In this document: piece after piece, positions 6,006-12,506 of the stretch
Position numbering within the stretch: position 1 is the stretch's first letter
Layout of the letters: each line of letters begins with the position of its first letter
From: Hyphomicrobium_A sp041659545
Lineage (GTDB): Bacteria > Pseudomonadota > Alphaproteobacteria > Rhizobiales > Hyphomicrobiaceae
DNA length: 20,245 nt
Assembly: GCA_041659545.1 (NCBI GenBank)
Contig: JBAZYB010000045.1
Span: 1 to 20,245, forward strand
Direction of reading: 5' to 3'
Made by a program: the position numbers and the translations under genes
Notes under the pieces: generated by a model
Database searches by the model: none
Told to the model about the DNA's origin: nothing
Seen by the model: only the letters and a program-made list of their open reading frames with translations

Positions 6006-6590
6006 ATGGAACAATTAATTCAGCAATTCAAGGAGCATGTTATCGAGGTTTCCCAAAACCCTAATTTCATACATCATAAATGGTTTGTGAAATATCATTT
6101 GGAGATTGTCGAGAAAATTGCTTTGGAGCTTTGTGATATTTACAAGGATGCTGACAAGAATCTGGTCATGCTTCTTGTGTGGCTTCATGATTATGGCAAG
6201 ATTTTAGATTTTGACAATCAATATAATGTGACACTGAACAGCGGAAAAGAAAAGCTGCTGGAGATTGGATTTCCAAAGCAATTTCTCGACAATGCGTTAT
6301 CTTATGCTGAATTAATTGATAGGAAGGTGGAAATTGACCGCGCACCAATCGAGGTAAAAATCATATCATCAGCGGACGGCGCTTCGCATTTAGTAGGCCC
6401 ATTCTATTCATTGTGGTGGCATGAGAACGCTTCGAAAGATTTTCAAGATTTGATGAGTGATAATGTTCGTAAAGCAATGAAGGACTGGGATAAAAAGATC
6501 GTTTTGCCTGAGGTGAGGAGCGCCTTTCAGAATAGACATGATTTTTTGCTTGAACAATGCGGTCAATTTCCACCACATTTTTTAAAATAA
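6006..6590 (+). CDS. HD-domain metal-dependent phosphohydrolase-like protein
   Basis: The 194-residue protein has the ordered ligands of the HD superfamily: H31 (KYHLEIV), the H61-D62 pair in VWLHDYGK, and D124 in IISSADGASH. HD proteins remove phosphates from nucleotides or related substrates with a metal ion; the substrate here cannot be told from sequence. It is cytoplasmic, with no signal peptide. It lies in the same cassette as the Cys-rich protein, and its stop codon is 23 bases before the first box of attC-like site C, the close spacing typical of a cassette gene and its attC. HD enzymes occur in several defence and nucleotide-signalling systems, but no partner that would prove such a role is visible. 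Confidence 0.82.
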   Translation: MEQLIQQFKEHVIEVSQNPNFIHHKWFVKYHLEIVEKIALELCDIYKDADKNLVMLLVWLHDYGKILDFDNQYNVTLNSGKEKLLEIGFPKQFLDNALSYAELIDRKVEIDRAPIEVKIISSADGASHLVGPFYSLWWHENASKDFQDLMSDNVRKAMKDWDKKIVLPEVRSAFQNRHDFLLEQCGQFPPHFLK

Positions 6591-6613
6591 TTTTTGGTTT
6601 AAATTTTAACATC

Positions 6614-6689
6614 GCCTAACACGGCATATCTGGTTTCGCTACGCTACACCCAAATGCTTCGCACTTCAGATGATGCCGATACGTTGTGG
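6614..6689 (+). other. attC-like recombination site C
   Basis: Outer boxes are GCCTAAC (6614-6620, an exact RYYYAAC) and GTTGTGG (6683-6689). Inner arms CGGCATATCTG (6622-6632) and CAGATGATGCCG (6667-6678) pair fully except for one unpaired G at 6672. A single extrahelical base in an otherwise perfect arm is a hallmark of attC hairpins. Unpaired spacers (A; ATAC) separate the arms from the outer boxes. The loop shares CACCCAAAT with site B. The expected crossover is after G6683. Confidence 0.7.
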
Positions 6690-6714
6690 CGAAATGTTAC
6701 GCACTTTATTTATT

Positions 6715-7143
6715 ATGCAAAAAAATATGAAATATCTTGATGAGCTGGAATCATTGAAGTTGCCGGTGGGAAAATTTGCGATTTTTGGTAGTGGTCCGAT
6801 GGCGGTTCGGGGGATTCGGGAATCTGCTGATTTGGATATTATTGTGAAGCAAGAGTTGTGGGGAGAATTGCTTGGAAAATATGCAACTTACTTGCATGAA
6901 AATCCAACTTGCCTGCGGATTGGGAATATTGAAATTTTCAAGGATTGGCCTAATTTAGCTGACAAGATAAACGAGATGATTGATAGCGCTGAAATTATTG
7001 CGGGCTTTCCCTATGTACAAATCGGATATGTTGTGGAATGGAAAACGAAATTCGGGAGGAAAAAAGACAGTGAAGATCTTGAGTTGATCCGAAAATATAT
7101 CGATAATCAAAAGCAGGGGCAAAAAAGGCAAAACATTGACTAA
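6715..7143 (+). CDS. Nucleotidyltransferase-like protein (Pol-beta fold)
   Basis: The ATG at 6715 is chosen because the open frame further left runs into the attC arm. The 142-residue protein shows the minimal nucleotidyltransferase motif: G25-S26 in FAIFGSGPMAVRG, then D39-L40-D41 in ADLDIIV, matching hG[GS]...Dh[DE]h. The rest is short alpha/beta sequence (VQIGYVVEWKTKFGRKKD, then EDLELIRKYI). Stand-alone domains of this kind can be antitoxins, tRNA or antibiotic modifiers, or have lost activity; no HEPN partner is next to it. The last residues (QGQKRQNID) look like a random tail, and the stop codon overlaps the -35 box of the next gene, so the natural end may have been replaced at the island border. 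No attC follows. Confidence 0.75.
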   Translation: MQKNMKYLDELESLKLPVGKFAIFGSGPMAVRGIRESADLDIIVKQELWGELLGKYATYLHENPTCLRIGNIEIFKDWPNLADKINEMIDSAEIIAGFPYVQIGYVVEWKTKFGRKKDSEDLELIRKYIDNQKQGQKRQNID

Positions 7144-7163
7144 ACTCATTTCTGTGCTAGAAT
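7136..7163 (+). promoter_or_regulatory. Promoter of the CxxC protein gene
   Basis: TTGACT (7136-7141), a 16-base spacer and TAGAAT (7158-7163) preceded by TGC (extended -10). The -35 box overlaps the stop codon of the nucleotidyltransferase gene, marking the likely right edge of the island. Confidence 0.7.
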
Positions 7164-7203
7164 AACCCAGTGCTTTTTGAGGCGCGCCATTAACATAAAA
7201 AAT

Positions 7204-7512
7204 ATGCACGAAAACAGAAAAAAGTTAGATTTAGTGCTTAGTTGTGCGGTTTGCACAACGGTCATGGAAGAAAAAAACGTAAATGTCGTGGCGGAGCAGG
7301 AAATGAAGACAGTTTTTCATGCCCTGTGCCCCAAATGCCTCACCGCTTCACTCTTTTTTCTTTCCCACACTGAAAAAGGTCTCGTGAGCGTGGGAACGGC
7401 AACGGATTTGAATAGAGAAGAAGCAAGTAAGATTTTTGGTCAAAAAGCGATTAGCGCGGACGAGGTGATTGAGGTTTATCGTTCGATGACGGAAATGAAA
7501 AGTGAAAAATAA
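7204..7512 (+). CDS. CxxC-x24-CxxC zinc-ribbon-like hypothetical protein
   Basis: The ATG at 7204 fits a promoter at 7136-7163 with a leader of about 35 bases; an upstream in-frame TTG at 7177 is less likely. The 102-residue product has two CxxC knuckles (C14/C17 and C42/C45) 24 residues apart, a zinc-ribbon arrangement. A C-terminal half without cysteines contains VSVGTATDLNREEASKIFG, then ISADEVIEVYRSM, probably helical. There is no signal or membrane segment. It lies 83 bases upstream of the bL25 gene on the same strand without a visible terminator, so the two may be co-transcribed. I do not recognise the family; a nucleic-acid-related role would be a guess from fold and neighbour. Confidence 0.72.
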   Translation: MHENRKKLDLVLSCAVCTTVMEEKNVNVVAEQEMKTVFHALCPKCLTASLFFLSHTEKGLVSVGTATDLNREEASKIFGQKAISADEVIEVYRSMTEMKSEK

Positions 7513-7595
7513 TGTATTTTTTAAAAGATAATTAATTTTTTTAATCCGCTTGAGAGGCTTCGAAATATTTCGGGGGTGGGTAGAGCGAAAATAAG

Positions 7596-8282
7596 ATGGA
7601 TAAAATAGCGTTAGAAGCAAAGCCGAGAGATGTGCTAGGTCGCAAAACTAATAAAGGCAGAAAAGAAGGACTTGTTCCGGCGGTTGTGTATGGCAAAGGA
7701 GTGGCTTCAAAAAATATTTGGGTCAAACTCTTGGACTTCAAACGTCTCATCAAAAAATCAGGAGAAAGCACGGTGATTGAACTTAAAATTGATGAAAAGG
7801 ACAATCGAAATGTGCTGATCTATGACACACAAAAAGATCCGGTGCGGGATAACTATGTGCACATTGATTTTTTTCAAGTGCGCATGGATGAAGAAATTGA
7901 AACAGAAGTGGAATTGGAATATGTGGGCGAAGCGCCAGCTGTGAAAGAGTTGGGCGGAGTTTTGGTGAAAAATATTGACGCGATTGAAGTGAAATGTCTC
8001 CCAGCCGATTTGCCAGGAAGCATCACAGTGGATATTTCAAGCCTCAAAACTTTTGAAGATCGCATTACCCTAGGAGACTTGGCGATTTCCAAGAAAATCG
8101 AACTTAGTATCGACTTGGAAACAGTGATTGCACTGGTAGCTCCGCCAAGATCAGAAGAAGAGATGTCAAACCTGGAAACAAAAGTAGAAGCGGATGTGAC
8201 CAAGGTTGATGGCGTCATCAAAGAAGCTGGCGTTGAGGGAGAAAAGACTGACGCTAAAAAAGACGAGAAGAAAGATAAGTAA
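7596..8282 (+). CDS. rplY: 50S ribosomal protein bL25 (CTC/TL5 form)
   Basis: The 228-residue protein is the long, two-domain (CTC/TL5) form of bL25, which binds 5S rRNA. Domain 1 begins IALEAKPRDVLGRKTNKGRK and continues VPAVVYGKG, the family's opening motif. DPVRDNYVHIDFFQV is the conserved end of that domain. Domain 2 (about 95-185) has the expected VGEAPAVKELGGVLV and ITVDISSL stretches. The last 45 residues are a Lys/Glu/Asp-rich tail, common in this family. A near-perfect intrinsic terminator follows 22 bases after the stop. The short palindrome CGAAATATTTCG at 7561-7572 lies in the leader; its role is unknown. No clear Shine-Dalgarno sequence is seen. Confidence 0.96.
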   Translation: MDKIALEAKPRDVLGRKTNKGRKEGLVPAVVYGKGVASKNIWVKLLDFKRLIKKSGESTVIELKIDEKDNRNVLIYDTQKDPVRDNYVHIDFFQVRMDEEIETEVELEYVGEAPAVKELGGVLVKNIDAIEVKCLPADLPGSITVDISSLKTFEDRITLGDLAISKKIELSIDLETVIALVAPPRSEEEMSNLETKVEADVTKVDGVIKEAGVEGEKTDAKKDEKKDK

Positions 8283-8303
8283 ATTTGCGAATAGATTCAC
8301 AAA

Positions 8304-8335
8304 AAACACCCCCGAATGTTCAGGGGTGTTTTTTT
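8304..8335 (+). terminator. Intrinsic terminator after rplY
   Basis: AAACACCCC pairs with GGGGTGTTT around a 10-base loop, and the stem runs into a seven-T tract. The upstream A-run would also make it usable from the other strand. The next gene's -10 box begins 5 bases further on. Confidence 0.92.
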
Positions 8336-8345
8336 GTGCTACAAT
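8317..8345 (+). promoter_or_regulatory. Extended -10 promoter embedded in the terminator
   Basis: TGC-TACAAT (8337-8345) lies 7 bases before the ATG at 8353, with at best a weak -35 (TGTTCA, 8317-8322) inside the terminator loop, 17 bases upstream. Transcription would start at or next to the ATG, so the mRNA is probably leaderless. Confidence 0.5.
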
Positions 8346-8352
8346 AAGAAAT

Positions 8353-9615
8353 ATGCAAAAGACAAAAATAATAAAAAAAATATTCGTGATAGCCGTTCTC
8401 TTTTTACTGGCTGGTTTTGGTGCTATTTCTTTTGGCAATCGGGCGTTTGCGGATGAGGTCTCTAAACTGGAAGATAAGAAAGAAAATCTTGTTGATGCAA
8501 TAGCAGATGCGCAAAAAGAATTGCAAACGTCCAAAGTGTTATTAAACAAAAACGTTGTCCAAGTGAACACAACCAAGACAGTCTTGCAACAAACGGAAAG
8601 TGACATTGCTAGAAAGCAGAGTGAATTGGAGATGCTTTCTAATCGGGCAAAACTTAATAAGTCAATTTTGGAAAACTATTTGCAGCAAATCTATTTTTCC
8701 AATGTTGATCCCCTGGTTGAATTGGCTGTGACGAATCGGCAAACACATGAGATTGCGGAAAATTTTGATCAATTACTCAGCATTAAAGAGCGGATAAATA
8801 TTACTTTGGTGGATATTAGTCAAAATGAAGAAGCGATTTCTAATGTGAAATCTGAGTTGGCTGACAAAAAAGTGGAACATGAAAAATTGTTGCAAAAACA
8901 AAAGGCAGAGCAGGGCGCGATTGTGGCTGATATCAATGAAACAACAGCGACGCTGGCGGAATTGCAGAAAAAATTTGCTAAAGTACAAAGTGATTTGAAT
9001 GCTTTGATGAGTGCAAGCTATGATGCCAAGGATATTAAAGACGCAGTGGGCTTTGCTAGCGATAAGACTGGCGTGCCGAAAGGTGTTTTATATGGCTTTC
9101 TAACTCAAGAATCTGGTCGTGGTAAAAACGTTGGTCAATGTACCTATGCAGACGTGGAAAAGGTATCGCTTGCTGGGTATAAAAAATATGGCAAAAAATA
9201 CCAGGCGTCTATTGATCGGCTATATTATCGAGAAAAACTTTTTAATAATATAATTGATAGTTTGGGATATAAGAGCAAAAAGGTTTCTTGTACAATTCCT
9301 TTTTCTAGCGCTGGTCCAAATCAAGGCGGAGCAATGGGCGCGGCGCAGTTTATGTCTGATACTTGGGGTGGAGCTACTGGCAAGCAAGGCTATGTGCCTC
9401 AGATTTCAAGCATAACTGGACACAGCAAGCCCGATCCATGGAACATTACCGATGCGGTGGTGGCGATGGCAATCAAGATAAGAGGTGCTGGTGGGACGTC
9501 AGATAGCAATTCAGCCATAAAAAAATCGGTGATCAACTATTATGGAGCATTCAGTCAAGGCTATTACAACACTGTTGTTTATTGGGCGAAAAATTATAAG
9601 ACTCTTTTGGATTAG
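8353..9615 (+). CDS. Secreted coiled-coil protein with lytic-transglycosylase-like domain
   Basis: The start at 8353 gives a proper signal peptide: basic MQKTKIIKK, a hydrophobic core, and a likely signal peptidase I site after A33 (AFA-DE). The much longer frame starting at 8206 would overlap rplY and its terminator. The mature protein has a long Lys/Glu/Gln-rich coiled coil (about 34-225), as in PcsB- and EnvC-like proteins. The C-terminal domain resembles the MltB/SLT_2 group, with YGFLTQESGRGKNVG (catalytic-type Glu near 253) and GGAMGAAQFMSDTWGG near 330. It probably cuts or remodels peptidoglycan outside the membrane, possibly in division. Activity is inferred from motifs. Confidence 0.83.
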   Translation: MQKTKIIKKIFVIAVLFLLAGFGAISFGNRAFADEVSKLEDKKENLVDAIADAQKELQTSKVLLNKNVVQVNTTKTVLQQTESDIARKQSELEMLSNRAKLNKSILENYLQQIYFSNVDPLVELAVTNRQTHEIAENFDQLLSIKERINITLVDISQNEEAISNVKSELADKKVEHEKLLQKQKAEQGAIVADINETTATLAELQKKFAKVQSDLNALMSASYDAKDIKDAVGFASDKTGVPKGVLYGFLTQESGRGKNVGQCTYADVEKVSLAGYKKYGKKYQASIDRLYYREKLFNNIIDSLGYKSKKVSCTIPFSSAGPNQGGAMGAAQFMSDTWGGATGKQGYVPQISSITGHSKPDPWNITDAVVAMAIKIRGAGGTSDSNSAIKKSVINYYGAFSQGYYNTVVYWAKNYKTLLD

Positions 9616-9618
9616 AAT

Positions 9619-9629
9619 TTTTGGTGGAG
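9619..9629. repeat. 11-nt direct repeat left of the BRO gene
   Basis: TTTTGGTGGAG occurs here and again at 10542-10552, bracketing the BRO-family gene. It may be a target-site duplication or recombination footprint; chance is not excluded. Confidence 0.45.
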
Positions 9630-9694
9630 GGCCATTGCTTTTTCCATCTTTAAATTCACAAAATAAATTCACTCCAAAATAATCCAGTAATTTT

Positions 9695-10537
9695 ATGAAA
9701 AATAACCAAAACCCAGAAAATCAGATTGCCATTTTTAAGGGCAAATCAATTAGAAAAACCATTTATCAAAAAGAATGGTGGTTTTCGGTTGTGGATATAA
9801 TTGAGGCATTGACCGAGACAGAAAGACCAAGAAAATATTGGAGCGATCTAAAAAAGAAGCTCGTAGATGAGGGTTATATTGAAGTGTCCGAAAAAATCGG
9901 ACAGTTGAAAATGCTCGCATTTGATGGAAAAATGAGAGAAACTGATTGCGCAAACACAGAAACCATATTTAGGATTATTCAGTCCGTTCCATCTCCTAAG
10001 GTAGAGCCACTCAAGCGTTGGCTAGCCAGAGTTGGCTATGAACGAGTGCAAGAAATTGAAAATCCAGAACTTGCCAGCAAACGAACAAGATTATTGTATA
10101 AACTCAAGGGTTATCCTGATGAATGGATTGAAATGCGGATGCGAGGTATTGCAATTCGTGAAGAGTTGACTGAGGAATGGCAAAAAAGAGGTGCAAAGCA
10201 CAACCAGGATTATGAAATCTTAACTGCAGAAATATCACAAGCGACATTCGGACTAAAGCCAAACGAATACAAAAAAATTAAAGGCTTGAAGCGTCAAAAT
10301 CTTCGTGATCACATGGATGACTTCGAGCTGATTTTAACTATGCTTGGCGAACGAACGACAAAAGAAATTCACAAAACCAAAGATTCCAAGGGCATGCAAA
10401 GATTAAAAGATGATGCCAGGCTTGGCGGAGAAGTGGCTGGAACAGCCAGAAAACAAATTGAAAGAAGAATTGGCAGGCCAGTTATTTCTCAGAAGAATTT
10501 TTTGAAATCTGGTAAACAAAAGCATATGGTCGCTTGA
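9695..10537 (+). CDS. BRO-N domain (phage antirepressor-like) protein
   Basis: The 280-residue protein begins with a BRO-N-type DNA-binding region (about 10-110): AIFKGKSIRKTIYQKEWWFSV, VVDIIEALTET and YWSDLKKKL. RLLYKLKGYPDEWIEMRMRG follows, then a C-terminal helical region with ATFGLKPNEYKKIKGL and LGERTTKEIHK. BRO-type genes are typical of phages and mobile DNA, and free-standing copies of this extended form seem frequent in CPR genomes. Its role may be transcriptional control, but no target is evident. It sits between two cell-wall hydrolase-like genes, is bracketed by an 11-nt direct repeat, and its stop codon overlaps the -35 box of the next gene, all consistent with insertion next to a resident promoter. 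No phage structural genes are nearby. Confidence 0.82.
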   Translation: MKNNQNPENQIAIFKGKSIRKTIYQKEWWFSVVDIIEALTETERPRKYWSDLKKKLVDEGYIEVSEKIGQLKMLAFDGKMRETDCANTETIFRIIQSVPSPKVEPLKRWLARVGYERVQEIENPELASKRTRLLYKLKGYPDEWIEMRMRGIAIREELTEEWQKRGAKHNQDYEILTAEISQATFGLKPNEYKKIKGLKRQNLRDHMDDFELILTMLGERTTKEIHKTKDSKGMQRLKDDARLGGEVAGTARKQIERRIGRPVISQKNFLKSGKQKHMVA

Positions 10538-10562
10538 CCGGTTTTGGTGGAGTTGCTATAAT
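10534..10562 (+). promoter_or_regulatory. Promoter of the lysozyme-like gene
   Basis: TTGACC (10534-10539), a 17-base spacer, and TATAAT (10557-10562) with an extended TGC in front. One of the best promoters in the window. The -35 overlaps the BRO stop codon. Confidence 0.78.
10542..10552. repeat. 11-nt direct repeat right of the BRO gene
   Basis: Second copy of TTTTGGTGGAG (first at 9619-9629). It lies in the spacer of the promoter at 10534-10562. Confidence 0.45.
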
Positions 10563-10620
10563 TCTCAAGGTGAGGTTAATCAGTAAAAGGTGAAAAGGGG
10601 AGACAGGGGAGAATCTTTTT

Positions 10621-11322
10621 ATGAGTGACGATCTGCCGAGTTTACAGGGAGGAAACCCGGGAAGAAAAAAAGGAATAGTCTTGAAACTACTGCTCGCGAT
10701 TTTTGCGGGGCTGTTTTTTTTGCTTCATTTGGAAGTGGCGCCTAGTTCATTAGCAGAAGCGCCAAGTCCCGAAGAGCAAAGGGAAAGATATCAACCACTT
10801 GATTTTGGCGAGTTTGACCCAATGAGGCTGGTTAAAAAACATTTGGAAGCGGCGGTAGCGGAAAAGGAGCTGAAAGCGAAAAAGAAACAAGCAGAAAAAA
10901 TATTTATTAGTAGCCTTTCGGAAAAGTATTATAATTTAGTAGTTGGACATCCAATTGAAGAAATGTTGCCCTATATCGCCAAGTGCGACAGCGAAACGGC
11001 CATTTTTTTAATTGCAATTGCCAAAAAGGAAAGTGATTGGGGCGAGCATTCGCCAAAAAAAGAAGGCAAGAATTGTTATAACTACTGGGGTTATCGTGGA
11101 ACATATAATCAAACTGATTCGGGTTACAGTTGTTTTGACTCGCCTGAGCAGGCGATTGAAGTGGTGGGGCGAAGAATTGGGGAACTTTTGGCGAAAAATA
11201 TTGATACGCCGCAAAAGATGGTGGTGTGGAAATGTGGAAGCAGTTGCGCCGGGCATGATCCAGCGAGTGTGCGAAAATGGATCAGTGATGTTGCGCTCTA
11301 TCGAGATAAGTTGAATTCTTAA
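10621..11322 (+). CDS. Membrane-anchored lysozyme/glucosaminidase-like protein
   Basis: The 233-residue protein has a basic N-terminus, one membrane segment (about 19-36, IVLKLLLAIFAGLFFLLH) and a charged linker helix (about 70-90). Its C-terminal domain resembles the lysozyme-like glucosaminidase group: FLIAIAKKESDWGEHSPKK with a catalytic-type Glu, then NCYNYWGYRG and CFDSPEQAIEVVGRRIGELL. Four cysteines in the outer domain may form disulfides. It would act on peptidoglycan outside the membrane. This gene, unlike most here, has a fair purine-rich ribosome site (GGGGAG, 9 bases before the ATG), and a long leader of about 50 bases after a strong promoter. The exact glycosidase family cannot be fixed by eye. 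Confidence 0.75.
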   Translation: MSDDLPSLQGGNPGRKKGIVLKLLLAIFAGLFFLLHLEVAPSSLAEAPSPEEQRERYQPLDFGEFDPMRLVKKHLEAAVAEKELKAKKKQAEKIFISSLSEKYYNLVVGHPIEEMLPYIAKCDSETAIFLIAIAKKESDWGEHSPKKEGKNCYNYWGYRGTYNQTDSGYSCFDSPEQAIEVVGRRIGELLAKNIDTPQKMVVWKCGSSCAGHDPASVRKWISDVALYRDKLNS

Positions 11323-11353
11323 TTTTTTCAATTTCATCATTTTTCATTTCTGT

Positions 11354-11361
11354 GGTATATT
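11354..11361 (+). promoter_or_regulatory. Extended -10 box of the EamA gene, probably leaderless
   Basis: TGG-TATATT ends 6 bases before the ATG at 11368; no good -35 is seen. The start point should fall on or beside the start codon. Confidence 0.45.
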
Positions 11362-11367
11362 GGAAAT

Positions 11368-12300
11368 ATGAATTGGCTCGCAATTACGACAATTGCATAT
11401 TTCTTGCTTTCTTTGGAAATTATTCTAGATAAATTTTTGCTGTCTTCGAAAAGAGTTTCCCATCCAGCGATCTACACTTTCTATTCTGGCACGTTCGGTC
11501 TTTTCGCGTTTGTTTTTTTTCCGTTTGGTTTTCATATGATCAGCTTCGGAGAAATGCTTCCAAGATTTTTGGCGGGAATTATTTTTATCTATGGAATGTT
11601 GGCGCTCTTTTTTGCGATCAATAAGAGCGAGGCCAGTCGGGTGACACCAGTAGTGGGCGCTGTGGTTCCAATCACACTATTTTTCCTGGCCTGGTTTTTT
11701 CTACAGGAACATTTGCGACCAAGAGAAATTTTAGGGCTAATCCTTTTGATTATTGGTGGGCTTTCCATTTCCTATGATTTTTCTCCTGAAAGAACGCATA
11801 AATTATTTCGTGGTTTCTACTGGTCAATTTTGGCCGGGGTGCTTTTGGCACTTTCGGCGGTGTTGATTAAGGGCTTCTATCGTTTTGATAATTTTTACAA
11901 CGTGTTTATCTGGACACGCGCAGGGGCTTTTTTGGGAGTGTTGAGTTTTTTTCTGGTGCCGTCTTGGCGTAGGATCCTTTTCGCTTCATTGAAAAAAGCA
12001 AGAAAACCTGGAAAAGAACATAAAACTTCCGGGTTGATGTTTACTTTGGCAAAAGCAACCGGAGGCACGGGAAATTTTCTCAAAGAGAAGGCTACTTCCT
12101 TGCCCTTGGCCAGTGTGACAATTATCAACGCCATGGTGGCGATGGAGTATGTCTTTATCTTTCTTTTGGGAATTGCTTTTTCGCTGTGGTTGCCAAATGT
12201 ATTTGAAGAGAAAAAAGACTGGAAAAGTGTAGTGCAAAAATTATCAGCAATCGTGGTAATTACGACCGGGATTGTTTTGGTTTCACATATGAGAAAATAA
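11368..12300 (+). CDS. EamA/DMT-family transporter
   Basis: The 310-residue protein is almost entirely hydrophobic, with about ten membrane helices in two halves, as in drug/metabolite transporters of the EamA type. Landmarks are the first helix WLAITTIAYFLLSLEIILDK, then FFAINKSEASRVTPVVGAVVP at the helix 3-4 region, and LFFLAWFFLQEHLRPREILGLILLIIGG, the characteristic end of the first EamA repeat. The second half has a shorter cytoplasmic loop rich in Lys (about 205-225) and ASVTIINAMVAMEYVFIFLLG. The substrate is unknown; the family exports or imports small metabolites. It is likely a single-gene unit, with a weak extended -10 just before the ATG. Confidence 0.85.
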   Translation: MNWLAITTIAYFLLSLEIILDKFLLSSKRVSHPAIYTFYSGTFGLFAFVFFPFGFHMISFGEMLPRFLAGIIFIYGMLALFFAINKSEASRVTPVVGAVVPITLFFLAWFFLQEHLRPREILGLILLIIGGLSISYDFSPERTHKLFRGFYWSILAGVLLALSAVLIKGFYRFDNFYNVFIWTRAGAFLGVLSFFLVPSWRRILFASLKKARKPGKEHKTSGLMFTLAKATGGTGNFLKEKATSLPLASVTIINAMVAMEYVFIFLLGIAFSLWLPNVFEEKKDWKSVVQKLSAIVVITTGIVLVSHMRK

Positions 12301-12333
12301 TTTAAATAAATATGAATTACGCATTTCCCCTCA

Positions 12334-12468
12334 CAGCCATATTGACTAAAAAAATAACTCGAACGCTCTTTTTTCTTTTCAAAACTTTCCCTCACGGGGC
12401 GGCATCCAATGGAAAGTTTTGAAGAAAAAAGGCATTCTCAGACAAGATTTTTTTAGCCAATACGGCTG
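12334..12468. repeat. 135-bp imperfect hairpin (MITE-like or structured RNA)
   Basis: The left arm begins CAGCCATATTGACTAAAAAAA and the right arm ends TTTTTTTAGCCAATACGGCTG. The inner stem AAAACTTTCC (12381-12390) pairs exactly with GGAAAGTTTT (12411-12420) around a 20-base loop. About 57 bases of each arm are alignable, with mismatches in the middle. It fills the gap between the EamA gene and the promoter of the glycosidase gene, and its last three bases overlap that promoter's -35 box. Confidence 0.82.
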
Positions 12469-12494
12469 ACTCGGGTAAATGCTTAAGTTATAAT
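12466..12494 (+). promoter_or_regulatory. Promoter of the glycosidase-like gene
   Basis: CTGACT (12466-12471), a 17-base spacer and exact TATAAT (12489-12494). The ATG follows 12 bases later, leaving a leader of only a few bases. The stretch TGACTCGGGTAA recurs before the pseudopilin gene. Confidence 0.65.
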
Positions 12495-12506
12495 AAAAAT
12501 AAAAAA

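Larger units (their letters stand above)
3293..7135 (+). mobile_element. Integrase-less attC cassette cluster (CALIN-like island)
   Basis: This region separates two resident chromosome blocks and holds five plus-strand genes that all look accessory. Two good attC-like sites (5606-5707 and 6614-6689) and one weaker site (3293-3352) divide it. Cassette 1 holds the ATPase/RloB-like pair. Cassette 2 (5702-6683) holds the Cys-rich and HD proteins. After the last site comes the nucleotidyltransferase-like gene, with no attC behind it. No integron integrase or transposase is in the window. Base composition supports transfer: bases 4021-4080 contain 15 G+C of 60, against 26 of 60 at 8041-8100 in the bL25 gene. 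Exact borders are guesses: the left edge is placed at the outer box of the weak site, the right edge just before the promoter of the next resident gene. Confidence 0.55.

Noticed and set aside
7241..7259. Inverted repeat GTTGTGC-GGTTT-GCACAAC matching the attC outer box of site B
   Set aside because: It lies inside the CxxC protein coding region and encodes its first Cys knuckle. No inner arms or second box are present. Probably coincidence, though the exact GTTGTGC match is curious.
7136..7259. An attC or attI site closing the last cassette
   Set aside because: No pair of outer boxes with inner complementary arms can be found between the NTase stop and the next gene.
8206..8352. An upstream in-frame extension of the coiled-coil/transglycosylase gene
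   Set aside because: It overlaps rplY and its terminator; the ATG at 8353 gives a good signal peptide and follows a -10 box.
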